NCBI GenBank assembly: GCA_026874595.1
Contig: CM049322.1
Coordinates: forward strand, 30,133,340 to 30,197,339
Direction: 5' to 3'
DNA from: Sipunculus nudus
Lineage: Eukaryota > Annelida > Sipuncula > Golfingiida > Sipunculidae
DNA: 64,000 nucleotides
Below the pieces are notes generated by a model. The model was given only the letters and a program-made list of their open reading frames with translations, had not been told where the DNA came from and made no database searches. Positions 37,042 through 49,446 of the stretch are shown here, piece by piece; the first letter of the stretch is position 1; the number at the start of each line of letters is the position of its first letter. The position numbers and the translations under genes were made by a program.

Positions 37042-38077
37042 TGTGGGTAATGTAGATTGCATATTATCATGGTCTGTTTCAGTAAGACACGGAGACGGCG
37101 TATTAATGGGCATCTTAGTTGAACGCGGAATTTCAGTTAGATTCGATGGACCCGTAGGGCCAAATTGTTCTTGGGTTGTACACACCGCAGCATTTCCTTC
37201 ATTCACTGTATTGCTGTACTGTGTTAAAATTGGGACAGAATTCGACTGAGACCATTTTTCAGGAGAGCTTGGCCAGGGGTGCAAATTTATTCCCTGTTGG
37301 TACCAAACCCATTTGTCTATCGGCCTGGAGAGAGGAATGGCGACCACCTCTGACTGTCTCCCCACCTCGGAGACCACTTGGGCCTCCACGTCTGTCCCTG
37401 GATCTTTGGTTGTTAACTCTTTGCCAGGTATTCTCACCTGGCGGTGCATCTTGAGATACAGCTGATACCGCATCCTCTTTATTGATAATCACCCCATGTC
37501 CACTCGGTATCAGTTGTAACACTGTCTTAAATTCCACTCCAAAACACGTTCTGCATGAGATTTGCTAGGCCGTAAATACACTTGACGGAAATCAGCCGTT
37601 TCCCTCAGGCAGGCTTTTGCACGTAACACCTCAAATCTTCTGATCAGGCTCACTGAATGCTTTTTTCACAAGACCTGGCCCTCGACCTTGTGTATTCAGT
37701 CTTTCAAAGGCAACAACATTGACTTTGGTACTAATATCATTACCCAGCGCCGACACTAAAGCCGCCACCTTTGAACTCAAATCTTCATTATGTTCTTGTT
37801 TGAGGCCTTTTACAATAACACACCTGTCACAGTCTCTCAGCACCTTTTTAGAGGACCCGGGGCCTCCAAATCCCCGTGTACCTGGGTCAACTTGTGTGGA
37901 ACACTCATACCCCTCCATCCTGTTCTTAAGACTTTCAATAGTCGATTCCATTTGACCAAGATGGCAATAAAACTCATTTCTCATCGTTTCTATATTTGAG
38001 TTGATATCTGATACCAAATCATGTCTTAACTTGTCAAGAGATTTTTCCAGTGAACCTCTAAGACATTGCATTTCATT
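37042..38077 (-). pseudogene. LINE ORF1, main part (coiled coil, RRM-like, basic tail)
   Basis: From the right: a helical stretch with heptad spacing (LRGSLEKSLDKLRHDLVSD through MESTIESLKNRMEG), probably a trimerisation coiled coil; then CDRCVIVKGLKQEHNEDLSS and VNVVAFERLNTQGRGPGLVK, resembling the RRM-like core of LINE ORF1 proteins; then, after a frameshift near 37630, a basic Arg/Gly-rich tail (RSRDRRGGPSGLRGGE). A second frameshift near 37250 leads to the C-terminus near 37042. It would bind LINE RNA. Two frameshifts and the hAT insertion inactivate it. It joins N-terminally to 38944-39042. Confidence 0.78.
38070..38077 (+). repeat. 8-bp target duplication (left) of hAT-like MITE
   Basis: ATTTCATT, repeated exactly at 38936-38943. 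Confidence 0.92.
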
Positions 38078-38935
38078 TAGTGGTGGGAGTCGGTTCCTTT
38101 TTCATAATCGATCATTGGTTTGAGCAAACCGACTGATGATCGATTATTAATCGGTTCAGACAAATATATGCAATTATCAAAGAAATATGCGGTTATCTGT
38201 GAAACTGTACCTATGTTTCTCCGGCAGGTATTCTCCTCTAGCGCACGAGTGAAACGATCCTTCCACGTATAAAGACACAGACTAATTTTAAGGGTCAAAT
38301 TTAACGATCGGCAACGTCGGGTAATATCTTTCATAATGGAATTTTAAGAGCATCTAAGAATGGTAGGCCTTTAAAGGGACTGTTTTTCTAGCACATGAAG
38401 GCAGATTTTTTTCCCGCCCAGGTGCGCTTGAGCCAGATCATACCAAAAAAAAAATTGCAGACCAGTCAAAAAAAAAACTTCCAGCTGAAATCCAAATACT
38501 CGACCGGCCGGGTTAGCCCCAACAATGATATTTTTAAGGATGGCCTAAACAGCGGCACCTTGCATCGGTTGAATAGATTATTTCTAACGCCTTCCCGCCC
38601 ATATATTGCAATGTACATCTCGTTAGAAAACTCTCCGCTAATTCTTCACCTCCCTGCGAGTTCACAGATAATAAGTTTAATAAGTCCTCCGTCCTCGCAT
38701 CTACTGTGTCATACTCAGTTACATACTGAAGTTATTTGGGAACACAGACTCATTGTATGAAGCGTGGAATGTGGTAAAAAATGGTAGAATAATTTTTCCT
38801 ATAACATAAAGGCATTCTGGAAAGAAAACAGTCATTATTATGATGTAATCGATAGTTGCCTTTGGTAATCGAGCGCTTGAAAGTGGCAGCAAACCGACTG
38901 ACTTTCGATAAAACTCGATGATCGGCCCACCACTA
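38078..38935. mobile_element. hAT-like MITE, 858 bp
   Basis: Ends TAGTGGTGGG and CCCACCACTA, perfect 10-bp inverted repeats, with further inverted similarity inside (ATCGATCAT and CGATGATCGG). An exact 8-bp target duplication is diagnostic of the hAT superfamily. It sits inside LINE ORF1: removing it and one duplication gives the uninterrupted reading VMNEMQCLRGSLEKS. Short frames across it are not coding. The interior has TCGATTA-rich patches but no transposase. Confidence 0.92.
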
Positions 38936-38943
38936 ATTTCATT
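38936..38943 (+). repeat. 8-bp target duplication (right) of hAT-like MITE
   Basis: Second copy of ATTTCATT. Confidence 0.92.
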
Positions 38944-39042
38944 CATCACATCACTCAATGTGTATTCGTAACTGCCCACCACATGTACCTTGTGATGAGG
39001 GCTCGTTTCGGACAGGGTGGATTTGTCTTCCTTTTCTGCCAT
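38944..39042 (-). pseudogene. LINE ORF1, N-terminus
   Basis: Starts at ATG (39042-39040) with MAEKEDKSTLSETSPHHKVH, then VVGSYEYTLSDVMNE, where the hAT-like MITE splits it. The start is chosen because it is the first ATG of the frame. The 5' leader upstream (39043 to about 39190) has no other frame of note. Confidence 0.75.
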
Positions 39043-39189
39043 AGTTGAGCCAGTCTCAAGGTTTTTGTTCAGTTCTCCACCTATCTGGTCGCCAAGAGAT
39101 CCTTATATCCAACTCTGGTGAAACTTGTTATTAGTTATCAGCAATAAAGCTAGGATACTATTCTCTGTGACAAAGCCCCAAAAATATTA

Positions 39190-39266
39190 CTGCCACCATC
39201 TTTTTTTCCATCAAGGTCTTTCAGCTTTTCCCCTAGTATAAAATCTAAGTAAATACAGAGAGCAAA
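39190..39266 (-). repeat. Short piece of family B
   Basis: The text matching TATAAAATCTAAGTAAATAC is the same B block as at about 18018-18040. It is cut at left by the LINE 5' end and at right by a family A element, and continues at 51159 with TAAGCTGAATCCTACAAC. Confidence 0.6.
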
Positions 39267-42243
39267 ACAAGTGACCCAGGGGTCATGACGCTCAGCTGAC
39301 CAGGAAGACATTGACAAAAGTAATTTTATCATCTGAATGTCAAATTTGAATAAAATACTTTTTCCAAACTTGACCTTTTGTATAAAATCAATATTCATTG
39401 GGGTACTATGGAGCTCTGTAGCATGAAGGATATGGGTAACAGACACCTATTTTCAAGGTTTACAAGATGACTTTTCAAGGGTCTCCCAGCATGTCAAAAA
39501 ATAAAATTCTAGGTCCAGTTATTATGATTTGTGCCCTGTTAACAGATGACCAAATGTTTATTCTGGGGGGTAATTCAAAGCCGCATAGGATGAAGGATAT
39601 GGGTAACAGAGATGTAATTTCAGGTGCACAAGGAGACTTTTCAGGGGCCTCCCAGCATATCAAGAAAGGAGATTCTAGGTCAAGTCATTATAATTTGTGC
39701 TCTGTTAACAGATGACCAAATCTTTACTCTGGGTAGTACTTCGAAGCCCCAGAGCATGAAGGATATGGGTAACAGAGACCTAATTTCAGGTTTCCAAGAT
39801 GTTTCATGGACCTCCCTGCATGTTAAGAAAGAAGATTCTAGGTCAAGTCATTATGATTTGTGGCCTGTTAACAGATGACCAAATGTTTAAAGGTCTCAAA
39901 AATCAAGAAAAAAATTCTTAAAAAATCAAAATACAGGTGGCACCACCAGTCTACAGAAACTGATGAAACAAGCCATTATCAATACAAATGTAGACAATCA
40001 TGGTGATCAATGCATTAGTTATTGTATCAATTTTTGCATTATTCTGGGAGGAACTTCCGAGCCTCATAGCTGAAAGGATATCAGTAACAGAGACCTTGTA
40101 TCAGGTTTCCATATAGACTTTTTATGACCGTCCTTGCATGTCATGACAGAAGATTCTAGGTCCAGTTGATATGATTTGTGCCCTGTTAACAGATGACCAA
40201 ATCTTAAAAGGTTTCAAAAATAGAGAAAAAAACTTTTAAAAAATCGAAAAAATACAGGTGGCGCCACCAGAATGCAGAAACTGATGAAACATTTCATGAT
40301 CAATATCCATGCAAAGAATCATGGTGATCAATATAATAATTGTTCAGATACTTGAGCTTTTGTATCAAATTTTCCATTATTCTGGGGGGGGTACTTCGGA
40401 GCCCCATAGCTCAAAGGTTATGGGTAACAGAGACCTAATTTCAGGTTTCCAAAGAGACTTTTTATGGGCCTCCCTGCATGTCAAGAGAGAAGATTCTAGG
40501 TGTAGTCGTTACGATTTGTGCCCTGTTAACAGATGGCCACGTCTTCAAAGGTCTCGAAAAAAGAGAAAAAAAATTCGTAAAAATTTGAAAAAATAGAGGT
40601 GGCGCACCCTCTCTGCAGAAACTGATGGAACAGCTCATGATCAATATGTATGCCAAAAATTATGACCATCAGTGTTGTAGTTATTGAGATACTGCACTTT
40701 TTGTATAAAATTTTCCATTATTCTGGGGGGGTATTTTGGAGCCATACAGCCTAAAGAATATGGGTAACAGAGCCCTAATTTCAGGTTTCCATGGAGAATT
40801 TTCATGGGTCTCCCTGTGTGTCAAGAATGAAGATTCTAGGTCCAGTTTTTATGATTTGTGCCCTGTTAACAGATGTTCATATCTTTAAAGGTCTCAAAAA
40901 TAGATAAAACATTCGTAAAAAAAAACCCGAACAAATACAGGTTGTGCCACCAGTCTGCAGGAACTGATGGAACACCTCTTGATCAATATTTATGCCACAA
41001 ATCATGACCATCAGTGAAGTAGTTATTGAGATATTGAAGTTTTTGTATGAAATTTTTGACTACTCTGGGGGGTACTTTGGGGTCCCATAGCTCGAAGGAT
41101 ATGGGTAACAGACACCTAATTTCTGGTTTACATGGAGACTTTTCATAGGTCTCTCAGTGTATCGAGAATGAAGATTCTAGGTCCAGTCGTTACGATTTGT
41201 GCCATGCTAACAGATGACAGCATCCTTAAAGGTCTCAAAAATAGAGGAAGAAATTGTAAAAAAATCAAACAATATAGGTGGCGCCACCAGTCTGCAGGAA
41301 CTGATGGAACATCTCATAATCAATATGTATGCCAAAAATCATGACCATCAGTGATGTAGTTATTGAGATATTGAAGTTTTTGTATGAAATTTTTGACTGC
41401 TCTGGGGGGGTACTTTGGGGCCCCAATTAGCTCGAAGGATATGGGTAACAGAGACCTTATTTCTGGTTCCATGGAGACTTTTCATAGGTCTTCTAGTGTG
41501 TCGAGAATGAAGATTCTAGGTCCAGTCGTTACGATTTGTGCCATGCTAACAGATGACAGCATCCTTTAAGGTCTCAAAAATAGAGGAAAAAATTGTAAAA
41601 AATCGAACGATACAGGTGGCGCCACCAGTCTGCAGGAACAGATGACAAATCTCATGATCAATAGTTATGCCACAAATCATGACCATCAGTCAAGTAGTTA
41701 ATGAGATATTGAAGTTTTTGTATGAAATTTTTTACTTTTCTTGGGGGTACTTTAGGGCTCCATAGCTCGAAGAATATGGGTAACAGAGACCTAATTTTGG
41801 TTTCCATGGAGACTTTTCATAGGTCTCTCAGTGTGTCGAGAATGAAGATTCTAGGTCCAGTCATTATGATTTGTGCCACGTTAACAGATGACAGCATCCT
41901 TAAAGGTCTCAAAAACAGAGGAAAAAATAGTAAAAAATCGAACAATACAGGTGGCGCCACAAGTCTGCAGGAACTGATGGAACATCTCATAATCAATATG
42001 TATGCCAAAAATCATGACCATCAGTGATGTAGTTATTGAGATATTGAAGTTTTTGTATGAAATTTTTGACTACTCTGGGGAGGGGGGGTGTACTTTGGGG
42101 CCCAATAGCTCGAAGGATATGGTTAACAGAGACCTAATTTCTGGTTTCCAAGGATATTTTTCATGGACCTCTCAGTGTGTCAAGAATGAAGATTCTGGGT
42201 CCAGTCGTTAGGATTTGTGCCATGCTAACAGATGACAGCATCC

Positions 42244-42247
42244 TTAA
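42244..42247 (+). repeat. TTAA target site (left)
   Basis: TTAA here and at 48279-48282 flank the 6-kb insertion. Other monomers read CATCCTTAAAGGTCTC without interruption. Confidence 0.75.
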
Positions 42248-42875
42248 GGCTTTAAACTCCAATAACGCCTGCCAGGGCACGCGGTTTGTCACGGGCCTGG
42301 AGTTCAAAGGCGCCTGCCCGGGCGCGCTAAAGCCCATTTTACATACCCGTAATTGGGGCAAGTTTTGGGGGTGAAATGTTTATTGTCATCCATCATATTT
42401 GTACTTAAATGAAAGAGAAAAACGTCAAGTGTTGTTCTAACATGTGACCAAGATCCAAACTTGCGCGAACGCAGACTTGTTGGAAAAATATAAAAATGAT
42501 TGACTTTCACTCACGTGATCCTTGTTATGTGGGCCCTGGTAACATGTCGGCTGCGAGAGTAAAATCAGACACCTACGCTAAATTCATCAGAAATCGGTAA
42601 ATTACCAAATGTTGGCAATCAATCCTTGTGACAAAATCAAGTGCAGTGTGTTTACAGATTTAACTTCCGTTAAACATTTCCAAGATCATATATTATCCCC
42701 TTTTTTATTGGTTAAACTTGTGACCAATGATCGCCGTCCGACTGACTGACGCGTCTGACAGACACCACGCACGTGATCTGCGTGACCTCCTTACTGTGTC
42801 ATGTACTGGCACTGGAAAACCATTTTTAACCGATATCATATAATAAAATGGGTATTTATTTTAAATATTAACATA

Positions 42876-43302
42876 CTGTGGTTGGCTTCATATTCGCGAG
42901 GCTGAAATTTCGCGATTTTTCAATTTTTAATGTTTCGCGAGGGTTTCATTTTTGCGATCTCACCAGAACCCAAATATTTGGTAAAGCCATACCTATGTGT
43001 GTTATAAAATAAGAATAAGTCATGAGTTTGTGATATTTTTTCTCATATAACGATGGGCCCGAACACAAAGCACAGGTAGTTTAGTTCAAATTAAGGGGAA
43101 CGTTTTCCCTATACCTGCATGGATGTAACTTATTATAACAATTCTCATTGTTCTGATCTATTCCCATACAAATACTGGCTACATTAAATAAGAAGGACGT
43201 ACTCCATTGGCCAATTATTCCCGAGGATTTCATTTTCGCGATTATTTCCCATTCGCGAATATCACGAAATTAAAACCCTCGCGAACAAAAAGGCAACCAC
43301 AG
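42876..43302. mobile_element. Tc1/mariner-type MITE, 427 bp
   Basis: Ends CTGTGGTTGGCTTCATATTC and the inverted GGCAACCACAG, flanked by TA on both sides (42874-42875 and 43303-43304). Inverted repeats extend inward through TTCGCGAGG. The element is full of TTCGCGA/TCGCGAA motifs. The TA duplication suggests the Tc1/mariner superfamily; there is no transposase. Confidence 0.82.
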
Positions 43303-43304
43303 TA

Positions 43305-46050
43305 TTTTCTTAACTAAAAATCGAAGATACTGTCATATATCATGTCGTATATATATGTGATGTCTGATTGTTTACTAGTGATCATTTCTGTGCCAAACAT
43401 TCTATGTAGGCCTACAATCGTAATCGGGCACAATCGGCCCCGCACAAGAACTGTCAATCATTCTAAGAGGCTTTTTGGATTGAAAATAAAATAAATACAG
43501 TCTTAAATTAGAAACAGCCAGATATTATATGGATATAGTTAATTTTCCAGTGTAAAATATAAAGATAACTTTATACTCCATGAAATATTGAAGTAATTAT
43601 TTTACGACGTACGTGGAACTGTACGCCTATACACCCAGATCCTTGAATATGTAAAACAAGACAGTAAGTGACTTATACGCTTGAACAAATATGTATTAAT
43701 ACGGTTTTAACACATACTGAACAGATTTTACAAATTTTTTACGTGTAGTACTTCCTGTATATGTATAGGCTACATGTGTAAGTGCACGTGTGCGCGCTTT
43801 TGTGTGTGTGTGTATATATAGGCCTATGTGCGTATTATAATTTTCATTAGTGATTGAAAAAAGCACCAGTAGTTGTCACTGCCAGTGATACAGATTTTGG
43901 GCGGAGCTGCAAAACATCCTTAAATATAGGCCTATATGGCACATAGCAAACTAAATTTTAAAAATATAACGTATTATATTATGAATTGAAGTAAATAATT
44001 TTTTTTTGTAATACATTTTGCCTATAACAGGCTATTCATTGTTGTAAGGAATAGTTATAAATGTTTGTACTATTTAAACATGAAATCTGATCACTAATAC
44101 CAGAACTTATAACTCCTTTTTATATTTCATCCATGAAAGTTTCTCAAATCGGGTTCATTCGCCGCCTATATATATTCATAAAAAATACATAACGTATACC
44201 GCAGACTGCATATATATCGCATATACCGTACGTGCACCCGGTATAAACGCCGCTTTATATTGATATCGCTCTCAAAACCCAGTCAACGCTTGCATGCATG
44301 GCCCAGGGATTAAATATGGAAAATGTGTCGTGGTCATGATAATCCTTTAAAGTCATACGGTGGAGTCAGTCTCAGTCATGATACATGCAAGAAAATGAAT
44401 AAAATGCATTCGCCAATCTTAAATTAGAAGCTATAGCGTATATATATAGTGACGGTGACACAGTGAAAGTAAAATATTAAGACCAAAGATGCGGACTTTC
44501 GATATGCATGCGCATGGTGTATTCAAAATGACGATCGAGAAACCATGCAGGTGGACAAATTAGACTGAAATCTAACTGTACCTTTCCATTGCTGTAAAAT
44601 AAGATTTAAAAGACGCAGGTATACAAATATATCTATATTGCAAAATGTTTGATGGCTTTGTCTCAAACTTGCCCCTTTCGAAGACCTAAAATACCACAGG
44701 GTGTCGGCTTCTATTTTTTCCCACCGACCTTGTCATTTTCACGTTTGATTGACAGTTTTATTAGCACAAGGAAATTTTCCTATCACACAGAAGATTTTAG
44801 CGGAAAGACAGCACACAACATGTGGCCAACCAGATTGGGATTCGGAGTGAAAATTACTACTTTAAATTGGCATCTATTACATTAATCATCAAAGGATAAT
44901 GACATCATTTACAATGTTCGGGAATCGAACGACATGTAGAATTGGCAGGTGTAGGTCATGGTCCGCGTCTCTACAGCTGACGGGACTGGTGAATACAAAA
45001 TAAATAAATAAACAAACACCCAAGAGATCATAACTTATTAGAAGTTTTTGGAACATTCCAGGTGCTTCTTAAGAATTATTGAATTGTTGCTGCATATTGT
45101 TTTATAATTAACTGGAACTCTGCCTCTCCGTGAAATCACCACCTTGCAGCCTGGGGAGACCGCATGCTTTCCTGCTGAAGCTGAAGTTTTATCAGCAGTG
45201 CATGATTTCTGACTATATGAGGGCTTAAATGTACAAAGTTGCATACGGAGGTTACCAGATTAGCTATATGATTTGAAGTTAGGTCTCGTGTATACATCTA
45301 GTTAACCAAATAATTGTGTATCTGAAAATTATTAAATAAATTTCCTACTTTTCTTCAAGTGAAGTTGAATTGAATAAATGTAATTATATATTATATTTCC
45401 ATTTTATATTAATTTCATATGACGTAATTATGCTTCATTTAAATGTCACTGAAATAAAGTGCAAATTGAAGACCTGGATAAGTAAGTGCATGAAGATATG
45501 TAGGCCTACGTGCAATTTTCCTCTAAGATACCAGAATGTACTGCTATGAAATCATAGTAACTAGGCATGATTTTGATAAGCATTGTTGGACTTACGTAGG
45601 CCTATATATTTGAATAACATAACATACATTAAAATGTACTGTGAAAACATGTTTCTTTGGTGTTACTTCACAGTTTAGTATCGTTTTCCCACGTTTATAA
45701 ACTTTGGTATTATGTGCATTATCCCCAATAGCACATTTTAAAAACACCTTTCCAACAATAAAAAATATTGATTTTCCGTTATTTTATATTCTTGTTAATA
45801 ACGATTTGTTTACATTAAAGTGCATAGGCCTATTTATTATATATGTAATAAATTATTGTCCCACTAGTACTACCAGTGTTCTCATTGTTTCTGATCCCTG
45901 CGGGAAAGAATCGGTTCTAATGCATACATATTGCATGACGCGAGAGGATGTTTCCAGGTAACTCTTGCATGACGTGAGAGGATGTTTCCAGGAAACTCCC
46001 CCCCCCCCCCCACCACCCCCACAAAAAAAAAGAATAATTCGACCGCCAGT
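43305..46050. other. AT-rich stretch without recognised gene
   Basis: I see no coding sequence I would support. Notable are several AGGCCTA motifs (for example 43408, 43820, 43928, 45502, 45597), a (TG)n run at 43801-43812, and two copies of CATGACGYGAGAGGATGTTTCC at 45935 and 45968 followed by a C run at 45998-46010. Confidence 0.5.
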
Positions 46051-46059
46051 CGGCACAGC

Positions 46060-46172
46060 ATCTTATGATGCTTCTTATAATAAACACCCCAGACTCAGTC
46101 ACGTGAACCATGTCCATTTAAAAGACTTTACAAAATAAACACGCCAGACCCAATCACGTGAACCTTGCTGAT
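46060..46172 (+). repeat. Direct duplication with CACGTGAACC
   Basis: Two copies of a ~57-bp unit with AATAAACACSCCAGACYCA followed by ATCACGTGAACC or GTCACGTGAACC. The core CACGTG is an E-box-like palindrome. Only two units are present. Confidence 0.65.
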
Positions 46173-46634
46173 GTAAAAGTAGATACGATTGGGTGAGAAA
46201 AGTTTACAGCGTCAGTGCGTCACCGCTGGCTGAGGGATGACGCGGTAAAATTTGACCGTTCAGGAAAAAACCCAAACAGACGTGTCGTCTTGCATCTTAA
46301 TTGTCCAGTAAATGTTTTATTTATTTTTATTTTTCCGTTATATTGACTAGATAGGATAATTCTGCCACTAAAGTCTGCAAAACCGCCTCGTTAATGTACC
46401 TTGTGTGCTACATATTGCTAAATTCACTCATTATCGCTCAATCACCGTCAGCCGCGGAGGGGCGGGTACTTCAACAGAAATTGCATGGATACCCTCAATT
46501 AAGAAAATAAGAGTTTTCACAAGTGTAAGACATATTTGTTTTGATTTTTTATTTCAAATTTTAGTACATTCGCACTGTTTCGAATGGGAAAGATTTGGAT
46601 ATATCAACGTTTATTTAGGCTAATCGTTGATCGA

Positions 46635-48065
46635 ACCAAGTGCACACCTGTTTACCTGTCGCACCTGGATTTTTACCTGTGCAGATAAACGCGACAGACC
46701 AACTAAACAGCAATTTTATTATTGCATGAAATGTTAACAAACAGGGTAGACACATTTTTCCAGATTTTATTTTTAAATCAGTCGGCGATTTGTTTTTGCC
46801 TGCACATGTTAAAATATATTAATTTGACATAAAAAGGTATATTACAGGTAACCTGATAATTAGTGCATTTCACACCCATAAATTATATATTTTGCACATT
46901 GGACAAAAGTAAATAGTTTTTATTGCAATGTCCCTTATAACAAGTATAATATATAATTTAAATTAAAAAAATGAGAATTTACCTTTATTTACCTGATCTT
47001 ACCTGTGCAGGTGCGTAAACTTTTACAGGTAGAAATTGGCAAAATTGAAATCCACAAGTCTTGTGGCTGTGCAGTCAATTAAAAGATAGCTTCTGCATAT
47101 TGTTTTAACTCCTTCAAAAATTTCCTCTCCACTTTTAAAATGTTGTCTTTATATTCTGTACTTACAAAGGTAATTAAATCTGTTTAAGATCAAAGGTATC
47201 ATTTCAGGTAACCCAATAAATAGTGCAGTTAGTACCTATAATTCATAAATTTTACACATGGCACTCAAAATTAAGTTGTATGTTTTTTTTTTCTCCCTTA
47301 TTATATGTATAAAATATATACTTCATTAAAAAAATAATTTACCTGTATTTACCTGAACTCACCTGTACAGGTGAGTATGTTTTTATGTGTAACCGTAACC
47401 AAAATTATCAATTTATGTTTTACATGTCTGAAAAATCAAAATATAATGGTTTAACACAGTTGACACTTGTTTATCCATATTCTTCTCAGCCACTTTTCAG
47501 CATGATTTTGTCACTGCCACAGGTAATTAGATCAGTTGAAGAACAAAGGTACTATTCACACAGATAAATTAATTACTGTATTAAAAGCACCTGTTCTTAT
47601 ATCAAAATGAATTATACAGTCCATAAATAGAGAAGGTATTAATTTATAGTAACTATAATGATGAACAAGGTGTTTGCGTAGATATTCAGAAAAAAAAATA
47701 ATTTACCTTTACTTACCTGTACAGGTAAACAAATGTGTTATATGTTAATAATCATACAATGTGCTCTTTGGGTCAGCAAGCTTTTCAGGTGAAAAATATT
47801 TGATTTCCACAGAAAAATCCAATTTTACTTGCACATTCTGGTTCGTTGGTGGTTCCCTTTCCAGTATTAAACCAAATCATTTACCTTTTCTTGCCTTTAA
47901 TTAATAATTACCTTAGAGTGAAAAAAATCCTTACATTTCCCTGTTTTTATCAAATGGTTAATGGGTTACCTGAACAGGATGAAAGGGGTCATTTTGGTGA
48001 TATACCAGTGAGTGGAAAAACAGTTAGTACAGATTTACCTGTTTTTACCTGTATATACCTAATTT
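46635..48065 (+). repeat. ~350-bp degenerate tandem array with ACCTGTACAGGT core
   Basis: TTTACCTG...TTTACCTG followed by ACCTGTRCAGGT recurs near 46980, 47340, 47700 and, degraded, 48030, a step of 333-365 bp. The copy at 47360-47373 is a 14-bp palindrome, CACCTGTACAGGTG. Between cores a second conserved block reads AGGTAACCYRATAA with TAGTGCA (46850, 47207). The array lies wholly inside the TTAA-flanked insertion. Confidence 0.7.
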
Positions 48066-49351
48066 ACATACATATCAAACCAGGTATGTAGAAAATAAAT
48101 AAAATAACATGTTGGACATATACCTGACAGTAAAAGCTGAAAATTTCACAAAGATACCTTTAACGGTTACTGAGTTAATGTCTCTTATATAGATTCATGT
48201 CAAAATGTGGAAAAAATGCAAAATAAATCTGAACAGTAGGAGTGTGACAATCCACAGGCTAATCTGAACAGTAAAGGGTTAAAGGTCTCAAAAATAGAGG
48301 AAAAAATCGTAAAAAAACGATCGATAAAGGTGGCACCACCAGTCTGCAGGAAGTGATGACACATCTCATGATCAATAGTTATGCCACAAATCATGACCAT
48401 CAGTCAAGTAGTTAATGAGATATTGAAGTTTTTGTATGAAATTTTTTACTTTTCTTGGGGGTAATTTGGGGCTCCATAGCTTGAAGAATATGGGTAACAG
48501 AGACCTAATTTCTGGTTTCCATGGAGACTTTTCATAGGTCTCTCAGTGTGTTGAGAATGAAGATTCTAGGTCCATTCGTTATGATTTGTGCCACGTTAAC
48601 AGATGACAGCATCCTTAAAGGTCTCAAAAATAGAGGAAAAAAATCGTAAAAAATCGAACAATATAGGTGGCGCCACAAGTCTGCAGGAACTGATGGAACA
48701 TCTCATGATCAATATGTATGCCAAAAATCATGACCATCAGTGATATAGTTATTGAGATATTGAAGTTTTTGTATGAAATTTTTGACTACTCGGGGGGGGG
48801 GGGGGGGGGGGTTACTTAAGGGCCCCATAGCTCGAAGGATATGGTTAACAGAGACCTAATTTCTGGTTTCCAAGGATATTTTTCATGGACCTCACAGTGT
48901 GTCAAGAATTAAGATTCTAGGTCCAGTCTTTACGATTTGTGCCTTGTTAACAGATGTTTACATTTTGAAAGGTCTCAAAAATAGAGTAAAAAATTCGTAA
49001 AAATTGAACGATACAGGTGGCGCCACCAGTCTGCAGGAAGTGATGGAACATCTCACGATCAATATGTATGCCAAAAATCATGACCATCAGTCAAGTATTT
49101 AATGAGATATTGAAGTTTTTGTATGAAATTTTTTACTTTTCTGGGGGGTAGTTTGGGGCGCCATAGCTGGAAGGATATGGGTAACAGAGACCTAATTTCT
49201 GGTTTCCATGGAGACTTTTCATAGGTCTCTCAGTGTGTCGAGAATGAAGATTCTAAGTCTAGTCGTTACGATTTGTGCCTTGTTAACAGATGTTCACATT
49301 TTTAAAGGTCTCAAAAGTAGAGAAAAAATTCGTAAAAAATCGAAAAATACA

Positions 49352-49446
49352 GGTGGCGCCACCAGTCTTCAAGAACTGATGGAACCTCTCATGATCCATA
49401 TGAATGCCAAAAATTATGACCATCAGTCAAGTAGTTAATGAGATAT
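49352..49446 (+). other. GGTGGCGCCACC / 76 nt / GAGATAT module, family A copy
   Basis: The palindrome is at 49352-49363 and GAGATAT starts at 49440, a spacing of 76 nt. The same spacing holds at 41277 and, with CAGATA in place of GAGATA, at 40257. The spacer has ATGCCAAAAATTATG at the position of ATGCAAAATTTTGG in family C. Confidence 0.75.

Larger units (their letters stand above)
27518..39190 (-). mobile_element. APE-type LINE retrotransposon, interrupted by three later insertions
   Basis: Read on the minus strand from about 39.19 kb: a short 5' leader, ORF1 (start at 39042), then ORF2 with an APE-type endonuclease, a linker and the beginning of a reverse transcriptase, cut off at 27518 by a family B end. 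Removing the hAT-like MITE (38078-38935), the PIF/Harbinger-like MITE (35265-37038) and the foldback-like element (29119-34806), each with its target duplication, rejoins the coding parts. What remains is about 3.3 kb. I cannot assign the clade; the RT fragment resembles several invertebrate LINE groups. The exact 5' limit is uncertain. Confidence 0.85.
42248..48278. mobile_element. 6.0-kb TTAA-flanked insertion, piggyBac-like by target site
   Basis: The insertion interrupts a family A monomer exactly at TTAA. The right end reads GTAAAGGG before TTAA, that is CCCTTTAC inward, as in many piggyBac termini. The left end reads GGCTTTAAAC, a poor match, so terminal inverted repeats are weak. A 5' hairpin (AAACTCC near 42253 with GGAGTTC near 42299) surrounds GC-rich direct repeats. 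I find no transposase; the longest frames (44649-44885, 45038-45244, 46405-46623) have no recognisable domain. The segment holds a separate MITE and a tandem array. Alternative: a captured piece of unique DNA inserted by another route. Confidence 0.55.

Noticed and set aside
36982-37473. 163-aa minus-strand frame as a separate gene
   Set aside because: Its last part continues LINE ORF1 after a frameshift, and the rest overlaps the true ORF1 tail in another frame.
44649-44885. 78-aa plus frame in the TTAA-flanked insertion
   Set aside because: No domain, no splice or regulatory support, and composition like the surrounding AT-rich DNA.
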